From contig JAWLGZ010000002.1 in the NCBI GenBank assembly GCA_041690635.1, positions 496,001 to 560,000 on the forward strand: a DNA stretch of 64,000 bases. The letters run 5' to 3'. The translations under genes were made by a program, and so were the position numbers. How positions within the stretch are numbered: position 1 is the stretch's first letter; each line of letters starts with the position of its first letter. Origin of the DNA: JAWLGZ01 sp041690635 (GTDB lineage: Bacteria; Pseudomonadota; Gammaproteobacteria; Thiohalomonadales; Thiohalomonadaceae). The notes beneath the pieces were generated by a model that saw nothing but the letters and a program-made list of their open reading frames with translations, searched no databases and was not told the origin of the DNA. Below, piece after piece: positions 53,955 to 62,571 of this stretch.

Positions 53955-54080
53955 GGTTTACACTGGAAGCCGAGGGATTGCCAAAGGCCAGGGAAGGCCG
54001 CCCCCCTGAGCTATGCTTTTGCCGTCCGCGCAGGTCCGCGCGACAGAGTTCAACAGGCATCGACTGCAGGGAGGCAGCAC

Positions 54081-54839
54081 ATGTCGAGCCGAAAACGGCT
54101 GTTTCAGCTCTATTTCCGCATACAGCGTCTGCTTGCACCCAACCTCAAGTACTCCCAGGCGTTGTATGAGGAGGTACTGGAGGAGAGCTGTCGCGGCGAC
54201 TATCACTGGCTGGATCTCGGCTGCGGGCATCATCTCCTGCCCCCCTGGCGTGAGGAGGAGGAGCGGAGACTGGTGGAGCGGTGCCGCCGTGTGGTCGGCC
54301 TCGATTACGACATGCCTTCGCTGCAAAAACACCGGTCCATTCGGGACCGGGTACGCGGCGACATCTCCCGCCTTCCGTTCCGCGACGACACCTTCGACCT
54401 CATTACCTCGAACATGGTGTTCGAACACCTGGCCGAGCCGGACCGGCAACTGGCCGAGGTCCACCGTGTCCTGAAGCCGGGCGGACTGCTCATCTTCCAC
54501 ACCCCCAACCTCTGGGGCTACACCACCATCGCCTCACGGATGATCCCGGAGGGGATGAAGGACCATGTGGTCCGGGTACTGGAAGGCCGGTCGGAGGACG
54601 ACATCTTCCCGGTGCACTACCGCATCAATTCACCCAGGCGCATCGAGGCACTGGCCCGCCAAACCGGCTTCGAGGTGGAGAAGGTTCGCCTGATCGTCAG
54701 CAGCGCCCAGTTCGCCGTCATCCCGCCGCTGGCCGCACTGGAGCTGCTGTGGATAAGAGTGTTGATGTTGCGTCCGCTGGCGGCGCTGCGGACCAACATC
54801 ATCGCCCGGCTGCGCAAGCCGTCGGACCTTGCAGCCTAA
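54081..54839 (+). CDS. SAM-dependent methyltransferase (UbiE/COQ5-like)
   Basis: 252 residues. Motif I LDLGCGHHLLPPW, motif II-like FDLITSNMVFEHLAEPDRQL, motif III EVHRVLKPGGLLIFHTPNLW. GGGAGG precedes the ATG. The C-terminal third has hydrophobic stretches (AVIPPLAALELLWIRVLMLR) that could associate with membranes. Substrate unknown; it stands alone between the receptor gene and an oppositely oriented membrane gene. Confidence 0.87.
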   Translation: MSSRKRLFQLYFRIQRLLAPNLKYSQALYEEVLEESCRGDYHWLDLGCGHHLLPPWREEEERRLVERCRRVVGLDYDMPSLQKHRSIRDRVRGDISRLPFRDDTFDLITSNMVFEHLAEPDRQLAEVHRVLKPGGLLIFHTPNLWGYTTIASRMIPEGMKDHVVRVLEGRSEDDIFPVHYRINSPRRIEALARQTGFEVEKVRLIVSSAQFAVIPPLAALELLWIRVLMLRPLAALRTNIIARLRKPSDLAA

Positions 54840-54846
54840 GCCCTTG

Positions 54847-55131
54847 TCACTCTGCGGTCTTGAGCGATCCGGTGTTCTCGGCAATCTTGATAACAGCGAT
54901 CATCATCTCCAAGCCGAGGCGGGCGAAGATTACCCAGAAGAAGAACAGCACCGGCGAGAGGATGAGGGTGAACAGGCCGGACCCGAAGCCGTTGGCGAAT
55001 CCGCTAAAGGCAAAGACCAGCGCGCCCAGGCCAGCGAAGATGATCGCAATGATGTAGAGCACCTTCGCCATGGTGGTGGCAATAAAGCGGCTGAAGCTGA
55101 AATCGAACAGTGCGGAAATGAAATCCTTCAC
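54847..55131 (-). CDS. DUF4282 small membrane protein
   Basis: 94 residues. An amphipathic start (MKDFISALFDFSFSRFIATT) and two strong membrane segments (LYIIAIIFAGLGALVFAFSG and LFTLILSPVLFFFWVIFARL) followed by LEMMIAVIKIAENTG match the DUF4282 pattern. Function unknown. It faces the methyltransferase gene tail-to-tail. Confidence 0.85.
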   Translation of the reverse strand: MKDFISALFDFSFSRFIATTMAKVLYIIAIIFAGLGALVFAFSGFANGFGSGLFTLILSPVLFFFWVIFARLGLEMMIAVIKIAENTGSLKTAE

Positions 55132-55308
55132 GGCAAACTCCTCCGGATAATTGGTTGTTATTTGTGTGTGTTGCCGTACCCATTCTACGGGTGCGGATCA
55201 CGGGGCACCAGAGGCGATGGATCCCATGATCTGCAGCTTTTGCTACTGAACTCACAGGGCAGCACGGGCACCATCCGGGGCGAATTTCCACACTATCCGG
55301 AGGACGCC

Positions 55309-55635
55309 ATGAAACCGCTGAAGTTCTTTATCGACACCCACGACCGCGACAGCGCCACCTTCCCCGCGGAGCTGACCCCCGAGCAGTTCGAGCCCTTCTA
55401 TGCACAGTACGAACAGGCCTGCTACGCGGAGGGGGTCATCCCGTTGCGTGTTCATGTCGGCTACGGTGACGGCCGCGCCTTCTGCTTCACCATGGCGCCC
55501 GACGCCGAATCGGTGGAGCGGGCACATCGGCGGGTCGGCCTGCCGTTCGAACGTTGCTTAATCGCCTTGCTCCGTAGGAGCCCGGCCCTCCGGGCGAATA
55601 GCGGTGAAGCCGCTTCCCCCCGTTTGCTCCCGTAG
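55309..55635 (+). pseudogene. DUF4242-like protein, C-terminus replaced by REP-like sequence
   Basis: The ATG at 55309 has CGGAGG upstream. The first 83 residues (MKPLKFFIDTHDRDSATFPA ... HVGYGDGRAFCFTMAPDAES) match small DUF4242 nickel-binding-type proteins of about 90 residues. After RVGLPFERCL the frame enters the REP-like element at 55573 and continues with RRSPALRANSGEAASPRLLP, which is repeat-encoded. The native last few residues have been lost, and it may still fold and function. Confidence 0.65.
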
Positions 55636-55667
55636 GCCCATTCGCCCGCGGGGGCGGGCTCCTACAC
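55573..55667. repeat. REP-like palindrome pair
   Basis: GTAGGAGCCCGGCCCTCCGG at 55574 is followed by a CGGTGAAGCCG unit and an inverted partner CGCCCGCGGGGGCGGGCTCC. Same family as at 17591-17689. It lies between two damaged genes. Confidence 0.8.
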
Positions 55668-55696
55668 CTGCCCGGCTCTTGGACAATGCTCCAGTT

Positions 55697-55853
55697 ATCT
55701 GTTCGGTGCTCTAGGCACCACGCGGGAGGTGATCGCCCGGCTGATGCAGGGATTCACTGCCCGCGGACTGGTGGCCACCGGACGCGGGGTGGTCACGGTA
55801 AGGGACTCCGAACGGCTGTCGGAGGTGGTCAGGGAAGGCGTGCGGAAGAAATG
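55697..55853 (+). pseudogene. Crp/Fnr-family regulator, C-terminal remnant
   Basis: In one frame the DNA reads SYLFGALGTTREVIARLMQG followed by FTARGLVATGRGVVTVRDSE and a stop at 55853. LGTTREV--RLM--F--RGLV---RG-V-V-D is the DNA-recognition helix and wing of Crp/Fnr regulators. The cyclic-nucleotide domain and the first half of the helix-turn-helix are missing, cut off at the REP-like element. It begins without a start codon. Confidence 0.7.
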
Positions 55854-55975
55854 AACACCCGCATTGGCGCAGTTCCATCGCGCCGCCGGTTCGCGCAAGC
55901 GCGCAAAGGAACCCAACAAGCTCCTTTGCGCGCATTGCGCCTTTGCGAGAAACCGGTCCTGCGCTGTTCCGAACC

Positions 55976-57886
55976 TCAGCGCAGCTCCAGCAGGAGCTGG
56001 TTCAGGCGGCTGACGAAGCTGGCAGGGTCGTCCAGCTGGCCGCCCTCGGCGAGCAGCGCCTGGTCGAACAGGACGTGGGTCCAGTCGTCGAAGCGCTTGC
56101 CCTCCGGCTCCTCCTTGAGGCGCTTGACCAGCGGGTGCTCCGGATTGAGTTCGAAGATGGGCTTGGTGCCGGGCGCGTTCTGGCCCACCGACTTGAGGAT
56201 GCGCTCCAGGTTGGCGCTCATGTCGTGCTCGCCGGTCACCAGACAGGCGGGCGAGTCGGTCAGGCGGTGGGTGACGCGCACCTCCTTCACCTGATCGCCC
56301 AGCGTGTTCTTGACCCGCTCGACCACGTCCTTCAGCGCTTCGGCCGCCTTCTCCTGCTCCTTCTTCTCCTCCTCGTCTTGCAGGCTGCCGAGATCCAGCT
56401 CGCCCTTGGTCACCGACTGCAGCGGCTTGCCGTCGAACTCGGTGAGGCTGGAGACCAGCCACTCGTCCACCCGTTCGGCGAGCAGCAGCACCTCGATCCC
56501 CTTCTTGCGGAAGATCTCCAGATGGGGACTGTGCTGCGCCGCCGCGAAGCTGTCGGCGGTGACGTAGTAGATCTTCTCCTGCCCCTCCTTCATGCGGCCG
56601 ACGTACTCCTCCAGGGAGACGGTCTGCTCCTCGGAGTCGGTGTGGGTGGTGGAGAAGCGCAGCAGCCTGGCAATGCGTTCACGGTTGGCGAAATCCTCGC
56701 CCGGCCCCTCCTTCATCACGCGGCCGAACTGGGTCCAGAACTCGGTGTACTTCTCCGGCTCGTTCTTCGCCATGCCGTCCAGCAGGTCGAGCACCTTCTT
56801 CACCGAGCCGGCGCGCATGCTGTCGACCACCTTGTTGTGCTGCAGGATCTCGCGGGAGACGTTGAGAGGCAGGTCGTTGGAGTCCATCACGCCGCGTACG
56901 AAGCGCAGGTAGTTGGGCATGAGCTGCTCGGCGTCGTCCATGATGAAGACACGCCGCACATAGAGCTTGATGCCGTGGCGCCGCTCGCGGTCCCAGAGAT
57001 CGAATGGCGCCCGCTTGGGGATATAGAGCAGGGAGGTGTACTCCAGCTTCCCCTCCATGCGGCTGTGGCTCCAAGCCAGCGGGTCCTCGAAGTCGTGGCC
57101 GACGTGCTTGTAGAATTCGGTGTACTCCTCCTCGCTGATGTCGTCCTTGGAGCGGGTCCAGAGGGCCGAGGCCTTGTTGACCGTCTCCCACTCCGGTTCC
57201 TTCTTTTCCGCATCCTCACCGTGCTGCTCCTCCAGCATGCGGATCGGCAGCGGGATATGGTCCGAATACTTGCGGATAATCGAGCGCAGACGCCAGCCGT
57301 CGAGGAACTCCTCCTCGCCCTCGCGCAGGTGCAGGGTCACCTCGGTGCCGTGGCCGGCCTTCTCCACCGTCTCGATGGTGTAGTCCCCCTCACCGCCGGA
57401 CTCCCAGCGCACCCCGTGTTCGGCGGTGAGACCCGCGCGGCGGGTCTCCAGGGTCACCCGATCCGCCACCACGAAGGCGGAGTAGAAACCGACGCCGAAC
57501 TGGCCGATGAGGTGGGCATCCTTGGCCTGGTCCCCGGTCAGGGAGGCGAGGAACTGGCGGGTACCGGACTTGGCAATGGTGCCGATATTGTCGATCACCT
57601 CCTGGCGTGACATGCCGATTCCGCTGTCCGACACGGTGACGGTGCGGGCGGCCTTGTCGAAAGTGACCCGGATGCCCAGCTCCTTGTCCCCCTCATAGAG
57701 GGCGTCGTCGGCCAGCGCCTCGAAGCGCAGCTTGTCGCAGGCGTCCGCCGCGTTGGAGATGAGTTCGCGGAGGAAGATCTCCTTGTTGGAATAGAGGGAG
57801 TGGATCATCAAGTGGAGGATCTGGTTCACCTCCGCCTCGAAACCCAGGGTCTCCTTGTGCGCGTCCACGCTCATGGTCTTGTTCAC
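55976..57886 (-). CDS. htpG: Chaperone HtpG (Hsp90)
   Basis: 636 residues, full length. GHKL ATPase domain: IFLRELISNAADACDKLRFE, VSDSGIGMSRQEVIDNIGTI, GVGFYSAFVVADRVT and GTEVTLHL. Middle domain: KLYVRRVFIMDDAEQLMP and VDSNDLPLNVSREILQ type block (MDSNDLPLNVSREILQHNKV). C-terminal dimerisation domain without an MEEVD motif, as in bacteria. Controlled by the sigma-32 promoter upstream. Confidence 0.98.
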   Translation of the reverse strand: MNKTMSVDAHKETLGFEAEVNQILHLMIHSLYSNKEIFLRELISNAADACDKLRFEALADDALYEGDKELGIRVTFDKAARTVTVSDSGIGMSRQEVIDNIGTIAKSGTRQFLASLTGDQAKDAHLIGQFGVGFYSAFVVADRVTLETRRAGLTAEHGVRWESGGEGDYTIETVEKAGHGTEVTLHLREGEEEFLDGWRLRSIIRKYSDHIPLPIRMLEEQHGEDAEKKEPEWETVNKASALWTRSKDDISEEEYTEFYKHVGHDFEDPLAWSHSRMEGKLEYTSLLYIPKRAPFDLWDRERRHGIKLYVRRVFIMDDAEQLMPNYLRFVRGVMDSNDLPLNVSREILQHNKVVDSMRAGSVKKVLDLLDGMAKNEPEKYTEFWTQFGRVMKEGPGEDFANRERIARLLRFSTTHTDSEEQTVSLEEYVGRMKEGQEKIYYVTADSFAAAQHSPHLEIFRKKGIEVLLLAERVDEWLVSSLTEFDGKPLQSVTKGELDLGSLQDEEEKKEQEKAAEALKDVVERVKNTLGDQVKEVRVTHRLTDSPACLVTGEHDMSANLERILKSVGQNAPGTKPIFELNPEHPLVKRLKEEPEGKRFDDWTHVLFDQALLAEGGQLDDPASFVSRLNQLLLELR

Positions 57887-57941
57887 TCCTCGGACATGTG
57901 TGTAACGGATAATCGGAAAGGCAAAACGATAATGTGACGGT

Positions 57942-57970
57942 CAATGGGGATATTCGGGCTACATTTCAAG
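57942..57970 (-). promoter_or_regulatory. Sigma-32 heat-shock promoter of htpG
   Basis: Minus strand: CTTGAAA (57970-57964), 14-bp spacer, CCCCATTG (57949-57942). This fits the sigma-32 consensus (CTTGAAA-N11-16-CCCCATnT) nearly perfectly and lies about 55 bp before the htpG start. Confidence 0.9.
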
Positions 57971-58039
57971 GGGAAGACCCGCTCGACCGCTCGACCGCTC
58001 CCCCGCCCTGTGCTGAAATGGACCGAACACCCGGGATCA

Positions 58040-58237
58040 GCCACAGAGCACACAGAGAGCACAGAGAGCACAGAGAGCACAGAGAGCACAGAGAACATAG
58101 AGGGAAGCAGCCGCCGGAGAGGCAAGTTGCTGCCCCCTCATCCTGACCTTCTCCCTGAGGAAGAAGGGATGAAAACCTCACCGGCTTCCGGCATCGGAAA
58201 AGCCCTTTTTCTCTGTGTCCTCTGTGTGCTCTGTGGC
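58040..58237. repeat. CACAGAG repeats: 9-bp tandem array and inverted partner
   Basis: From 58040, GCCACAGAGCACACAGAGAG leads into about five copies of CACAGAGAG. The inverted partner CTCTGTGTCCTCTGTGTGCT plus CTGTGGC lies at 58211-58237. Between them are sequences similar to other intergenic repeats (TCTCCCTGAGG). Together with the htpG promoter this fills the 387-bp gap between htpG and pgm. Confidence 0.85.
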
Positions 58238-58273
58238 AAAAAGCCTTTTTTCTAATACCAAGAAACCGCCGAA

Positions 58274-59908
58274 ATGAACGTCACGACCATCCACACCACC
58301 CCGTTCGACGACCAGAAGCCCGGCACCTCCGGCCTGCGCAAGAAGGTGAAGACCTTCCAGACGCCCCACTATCTGGAGAACTTCGTCCAGTCCATCTTCG
58401 ATTCGCTGGAGGGGTACCGGAGCAAGACGCTGGTGCTCGGAGGCGACGGCCGTTACCACAACCGCACCGCGGTGCAGACCATCCTGCGGCTGGCGGCGGC
58501 CAACGGCTTCGGGCGGGTGCTGCTGGGACAGGGGGGCATCCTCTCCACGCCAGCCGCCTCGGCGGTGATCCGCAGGCACGGCGCCTTCGGCGGCATCATC
58601 CTCTCCGCCAGCCACAACCCGGGCGGACCGGACGACGATTTCGGTATCAAGTACAACACCGGCAATGGCGGTCCGGCCCCGGAGAGGGTCACCGACGCCA
58701 TTTTTGCGCGGAGCAGGACGCTGGACCGCTATCTCACCCTGGATACCCCCGACATCGACATCGACACCCTCGGCGAGCAGACCCTGGGGGACATGGTCGT
58801 GGAGGTGATCGATCCGGTTGCGGACTACGCCGAACTGATGGAGTCCCTGTTCGACTTCGATGCCATCCGCAAGCTGTTCGCCGACGGCTTCCGGCTACGA
58901 TTCGACGCCATGAGCGCGGTCACCGGCCCCTACGCCACCGAGATCATCGAACGCCGTCTCGGCGCCCCGGAAGGCACCGTGATGCGCGGGGAGCCACTGG
59001 AGGATTTCGGCGGCGGCCACCCGGACCCGAACCTGACCTATGCCGAGGATCTGGTCCGCATCCTGTTCGCCGATGCGGCGCCGGACATGGGCGCCGCCTC
59101 CGATGGTGACGGTGACCGCAACATGATCCTGGGCCGCCGCTTCTTCGTCACCCCGTCCGACAGCCTGGCCATCATGGCCGCCAACGCCCATCTGGTGCCC
59201 GGCTATGCCGGCGGCCTGAAGGGGATCGCCCGCTCCATGCCCACCAGCGGGGCGGCGGACGTGGTGGCCAAGGCCCTCGATATTCCCTGCTTCGAGACCC
59301 CCACCGGCTGGAAATTCTTCGGCAATCTGCTCGATGCGGGGATGGCGACCCTCTGCGGCGAAGAGAGCTTCGGCACCGGATCCGACCACGTGCGGGAGAA
59401 GGACGGCCTTTGGGCGGTGCTGTTCTGGCTCAACATCCTGGCGATGCGCAAGGGGCAGTCGGTGGAGAGCATCGTGCGCGATCACTGGCGCCGGTTCGGC
59501 CGCCATATCTACACCCGCCACGACTATGAGGCGGTGGACGCCGGGGCCGCCGCCGGTCTGATGGCGGCGCTGGGGGAGAAACTGCCCACCCTGCCGGGCC
59601 ACACGCTGGGCGGGCTCACCGTTCGGCTTGCCGATGACTTCGCCTACACCGATCCGGTGGACGGCAGCCGCACCGAGGGTCAGGGGCTGCGGATACTATT
59701 CGAGGGCGGTGCCCGCATCGTCTACCGGCTCTCCGGAACCGGTACCGCCGGCGCCACCCTGCGTATCTACATCGAACGGTTCGAGGACAATCCGGAAGTG
59801 CAAAACCTCGAGGCCCAGGAGGCGCTGGCCGAACTCATCACGGCGGCGAACGAACTGGCCGAGGTGTCGAACCGCACCGGCCGCGACCGACCCACCGTCA
59901 TTACCTGA
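58274..59908 (+). CDS. pgm: Phosphoglucomutase (alpha-D-glucose-1,6-bisphosphate-dependent)
   Basis: 544 residues. Converts glucose-1-P and glucose-6-P. The phosphoserine site ILSASHNPGGPDDDFGIKYN, the Mg-binding ASDGDGDRNMILG, the sugar-binding GEESFGTGSDHVREKDGLWA and the C-terminal phosphate loop RLSGTGTAGATLRIYIE are all present. This is the eukaryote-like class also found in cyanobacteria and many proteobacteria. Confidence 0.97.
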   Translation: MNVTTIHTTPFDDQKPGTSGLRKKVKTFQTPHYLENFVQSIFDSLEGYRSKTLVLGGDGRYHNRTAVQTILRLAAANGFGRVLLGQGGILSTPAASAVIRRHGAFGGIILSASHNPGGPDDDFGIKYNTGNGGPAPERVTDAIFARSRTLDRYLTLDTPDIDIDTLGEQTLGDMVVEVIDPVADYAELMESLFDFDAIRKLFADGFRLRFDAMSAVTGPYATEIIERRLGAPEGTVMRGEPLEDFGGGHPDPNLTYAEDLVRILFADAAPDMGAASDGDGDRNMILGRRFFVTPSDSLAIMAANAHLVPGYAGGLKGIARSMPTSGAADVVAKALDIPCFETPTGWKFFGNLLDAGMATLCGEESFGTGSDHVREKDGLWAVLFWLNILAMRKGQSVESIVRDHWRRFGRHIYTRHDYEAVDAGAAAGLMAALGEKLPTLPGHTLGGLTVRLADDFAYTDPVDGSRTEGQGLRILFEGGARIVYRLSGTGTAGATLRIYIERFEDNPEVQNLEAQEALAELITAANELAEVSNRTGRDRPTVIT

Positions 59909-59939
59909 CCGGTGAGCGGTCACCCCTTCAGCAGAGTGA

Positions 59940-59966
59940 GGGCACTTCGACCTTTCCGAAGTGCCC
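59940..59966. other. Hairpin downstream of pgm
   Basis: GGGCACTTCG and CGAAGTGCCC make a perfect 10-bp stem with a 7-base loop, 32 bp after the pgm stop. There is no following T-run, so it may be a weak terminator or mRNA-stabilising structure. Confidence 0.5.
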
Positions 59967-60098
59967 CTGACCATCACTGGGACCAATGAAGTCCTTTGTG
60001 ACCAAGTTCCGGCCCTGACCGCACCGCTTCCCTAGACTGCCCCCGTTTCCGGGCTTCCGGCCCGGCTATTCACGTTTTCCGGCAAAACGGGAGTGAAG

Positions 60099-61037
60099 AT
60101 GGGCAAGCTACTATCCCTCTGTCTTGCGGCAATTCTGGCCTCCGCACCGGCTTTCGGCGCCACCGTGCTGCTCGAAGAGCACTTCGACGACGGCAACTTC
60201 GCCGGGCGCGGCTGGTACGGCAACACCGGTACCCGGGTGACCACAAGCCAGGCCATTCCGGGCAGCAAGGGCTCGGCCGAGTACCGATTCCGCACGGGCG
60301 CCAAGGCACCGGATTACGCCTCCAGCGGCATGCGCCACAAGTTTTCACCCTCGGAATCGGTCTACCTGCGCTACTGGGTCAAGTACAGCGACAACTGGGT
60401 GGGCTCGAACCGCCCCTATCACCCGCATGAGTTCCATTTCCTGACCAACAAGGACAGTGACTGGACCGGCCCCGCCTCCACCTACACCACCTTCTACGTG
60501 GAGCAGAACGCCGGGCAGTTGCAGTTCTTCTTTCAGGACTCCAAGAACATCGACACCAGCCGGATCAAGCAGGACCTGACCAACATCACCGAACGGCGCG
60601 GCGTCGCCGGCTGCAACGGCGACACCGACGGATTCAAGGGCGGCTGCTACCTGGCCGGCGACGGCTGGCGCAACGAGAAATACTGGAAAAACGGCAAGGT
60701 CAACTTCTCCAGCCAGCAGGGCCCCAACTACAAGGGGGACTGGCACCTGGTCGAGGCCTACGTAAAGATGAACTCCATCGTCAACGGCAAGGGGGTGACC
60801 GACGGCATCATCCGCATGTGGTTTGACGGCAATGTCATCATCAACCACGAAAAGGTGCTGATCCGTACCGCAACCAACGCCGACATGAGGTTCAACCAGT
60901 TCATGATCGGGCCCTGGATCGGTGATGGCTCGCCGGTGGATCAGACCATGTGGCTTGATGAACTGCTGATCGCCACCGACCGCATCCTCGCCGACGGCGG
61001 CGCGCCGAATCCGCCGGTACTGCTCGAGGTCAAGTGA
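60099..61037 (+). CDS. Secreted protein, likely concanavalin-like/polysaccharide lyase fold
   Basis: 312 residues from the ATG at 60099 with GGGAG upstream. A signal peptide (MGKLLSLCLAAILASAPAFG) is followed by a Trp/Tyr-rich domain: LEEHFDDGNFAGRGWYGN, YLRYWVKYSDNW, GDWHLVEAYVKMNS, GIIRMWFDGNVIINHEKVL and DQTMWLDELLIATDR. The alternating strand pattern and the HFDD...W motifs are typical of beta-jelly-roll carbohydrate-active or binding proteins. Catalytic residues cannot be assigned. Cys pairs lie in AGCNGDTDGFKGGCYL. Confidence 0.7.
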   Translation: MGKLLSLCLAAILASAPAFGATVLLEEHFDDGNFAGRGWYGNTGTRVTTSQAIPGSKGSAEYRFRTGAKAPDYASSGMRHKFSPSESVYLRYWVKYSDNWVGSNRPYHPHEFHFLTNKDSDWTGPASTYTTFYVEQNAGQLQFFFQDSKNIDTSRIKQDLTNITERRGVAGCNGDTDGFKGGCYLAGDGWRNEKYWKNGKVNFSSQQGPNYKGDWHLVEAYVKMNSIVNGKGVTDGIIRMWFDGNVIINHEKVLIRTATNADMRFNQFMIGPWIGDGSPVDQTMWLDELLIATDRILADGGAPNPPVLLEVK

Positions 61038-61160
61038 CGTTTCCCCCCGCGTGCCGACGCCATGGATGGCGCCGGGCGCCTCGTCACGGCGTGCGGTGCG
61101 GTTTCAGTGGGTGGTGAAAACCGGGGCTATACTCGGCGGAAGTCCGCCAAAAGGCCTTCG

Positions 61161-61499
61161 ATGGGAATGGGACGCCTCGCCGTAAGTGCCGCCGTGATCG
61201 CCCTGGCCGCTCTCATCAGCACCCCGGCAACCGCCCAGCCGCAGATGCGCTGCAACGCCAGCCTGGTGCAGATCGGCGACTACAAGGTGGAGGTGCTGCT
61301 CAAATGCGGGCAGCCGTTTTTCACGGAGCGCTTCTACATCGACGGCGGCCGCTTCGGTCCGTGCGCGTCGGTGGACCAGTGGGCCTACTACCAGGGGCAG
61401 AGCAAGTTCCTGCGCATCCTCGAATTCGAGCGGGGGCGGCTGACCCGAATCATCGCCGCCGATCGGCCGCCGCCCGGCTTCCGGCCCGACCCGCCGTGA
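61161..61499 (+). CDS. DUF2845 exported protein
   Basis: 112 residues from MGMGRLAVSAAVIALAALIS (an ATG at 61167 is also possible). The signal peptide ends near PATAQP; the mature part, MRCNASLVQIGDYKVEVLLKC then GQPFF, and the later Cys match the DUF2845 pattern. Function unknown. The long frame to 61062 upstream is not supported. Confidence 0.8.
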   Translation: MGMGRLAVSAAVIALAALISTPATAQPQMRCNASLVQIGDYKVEVLLKCGQPFFTERFYIDGGRFGPCASVDQWAYYQGQSKFLRILEFERGRLTRIIAADRPPPGFRPDPP

Positions 61500-61527
61500 C
61501 GGGTGAGACTTTAATCCCAGACCTCAG

Positions 61528-61762
61528 TTTCACCGCAGAGACGCACGACTGCATGGATGCAGGAGGTACGAGTCCATGGATGGGCGAGGTAGGGCGAAGC
61601 AGGAAGCCAGAGCCGAGAGCAACGCATGGAGCAGTTGCCGAGAGATCGCAGAGTAGATTCACGTACTTATGCATTTCCACCGCTCCACCCATCGCGTGAA
61701 GTCCAGACAGGTCTCAACGTACTAAAATGTTGTCACTCTGCGTCCTCCGCGCCTCTGCGGTC
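61528..61762. repeat. Interrupted CGCAGAG inverted repeat
   Basis: CACCGCAGAGACGCA at 61530 and CTCTGCGTCC...CTCTGCGGT at 61737-61760 are inverted. About 190 bp of other DNA with a repeated CATGGATG motif splits them. No gene is seen in this 282-bp gap. Confidence 0.6.
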
Positions 61763-61781
61763 AGTTTTTTAGGCTAACTCC

Positions 61782-62495
61782 TCACTTCACCTCAAGTCCC
61801 GCCAGCCAGCTCTCCAGCATCCGCCGACCCTGTACCTCCAGGATCGGGCCGAACCGGCCGGTCTGCTCCCGTAGTTGCGCCACCGAAATACCGCCGGTCG
61901 CGGCAATCTCGCCGGTGTGGCCGATGAACCAGCGCTCCATGCCTCGCACCGTCACCTCGGGGTGAAACTGCACCGCCAGGATGTTGTGACCGACCGAGAA
62001 TGCCTGATTGGGATAGCTGTCAGTGGAGGCGAGCCGGGTCGCCCGCTTCGGCAGGTCGAAGGTGTCGCCGTGCCAGTGCAGCACCGGCGTGATCGCCGGG
62101 TCCAGGTGGCCGAGACAGCTGATCCGCCCCTCCTCGGTCAGCGTCAGCGGTGCCCAGCCGATCTCCTTGTGGACACCCGGATAGACCCGAGCGCCGAGGG
62201 CACGCGCCATCAACTGGCTGCCCAGACAGATGCCGAGCGTGGGCCGGTCGGCGGCGAGCCGCCGTTCGAGGATCGCCAGCTCCTCGCGCAGAAACGGGTA
62301 ATCGGCCTCCTCGTAGGCGCCGATGGGCCCGCCCAACACAATCAGCAGGTCCGCCTCCGACGCATGCGGTTCCAGCGTCGCTTCGTATCCCGCATCCAGA
62401 TACCGGACCTCATACCCCTCTGCCGCCAGGACATCGGCGAACAGCCCCAGATCCTCGAACGCCACGTGGCGAATGGCGACTGCACTCCTGGCCAT
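61782..62495 (-). CDS. Glutamine amidotransferase (class I, GuaA-like)
   Basis: 237 residues from MARSAVAIRHVAFEDLGLFA at 62495. The GATase triad is visible: Cys in TLGICLGSQLMARALG, and His plus Glu in AVQFHPEVTVRGME. Stand-alone GMP synthase-like amidotransferases can act on glutamine or glutathione derivatives; the acceptor is unknown. Divergent from the rhodanese gene with 76 bp between starts. Confidence 0.88.
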   Translation of the reverse strand: MARSAVAIRHVAFEDLGLFADVLAAEGYEVRYLDAGYEATLEPHASEADLLIVLGGPIGAYEEADYPFLREELAILERRLAADRPTLGICLGSQLMARALGARVYPGVHKEIGWAPLTLTEEGRISCLGHLDPAITPVLHWHGDTFDLPKRATRLASTDSYPNQAFSVGHNILAVQFHPEVTVRGMERWFIGHTGEIAATGGISVAQLREQTGRFGPILEVQGRRMLESWLAGLEVK

Positions 62496-62571
62496 GACAC
62501 TCCCCCCCGCTTGAAAACCGGTCCGTCGGGACCAATCACTTAGACATCCATTTAACCGGACGACGAATCCC

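Noticed and set aside
58040..58110. Short repetitive coding region (Thr-Glu-Ser repeats)
   Set aside because: The repeated peptide is just the translation of the 9-bp CACAGAGAG array; no start site or family supports a gene.
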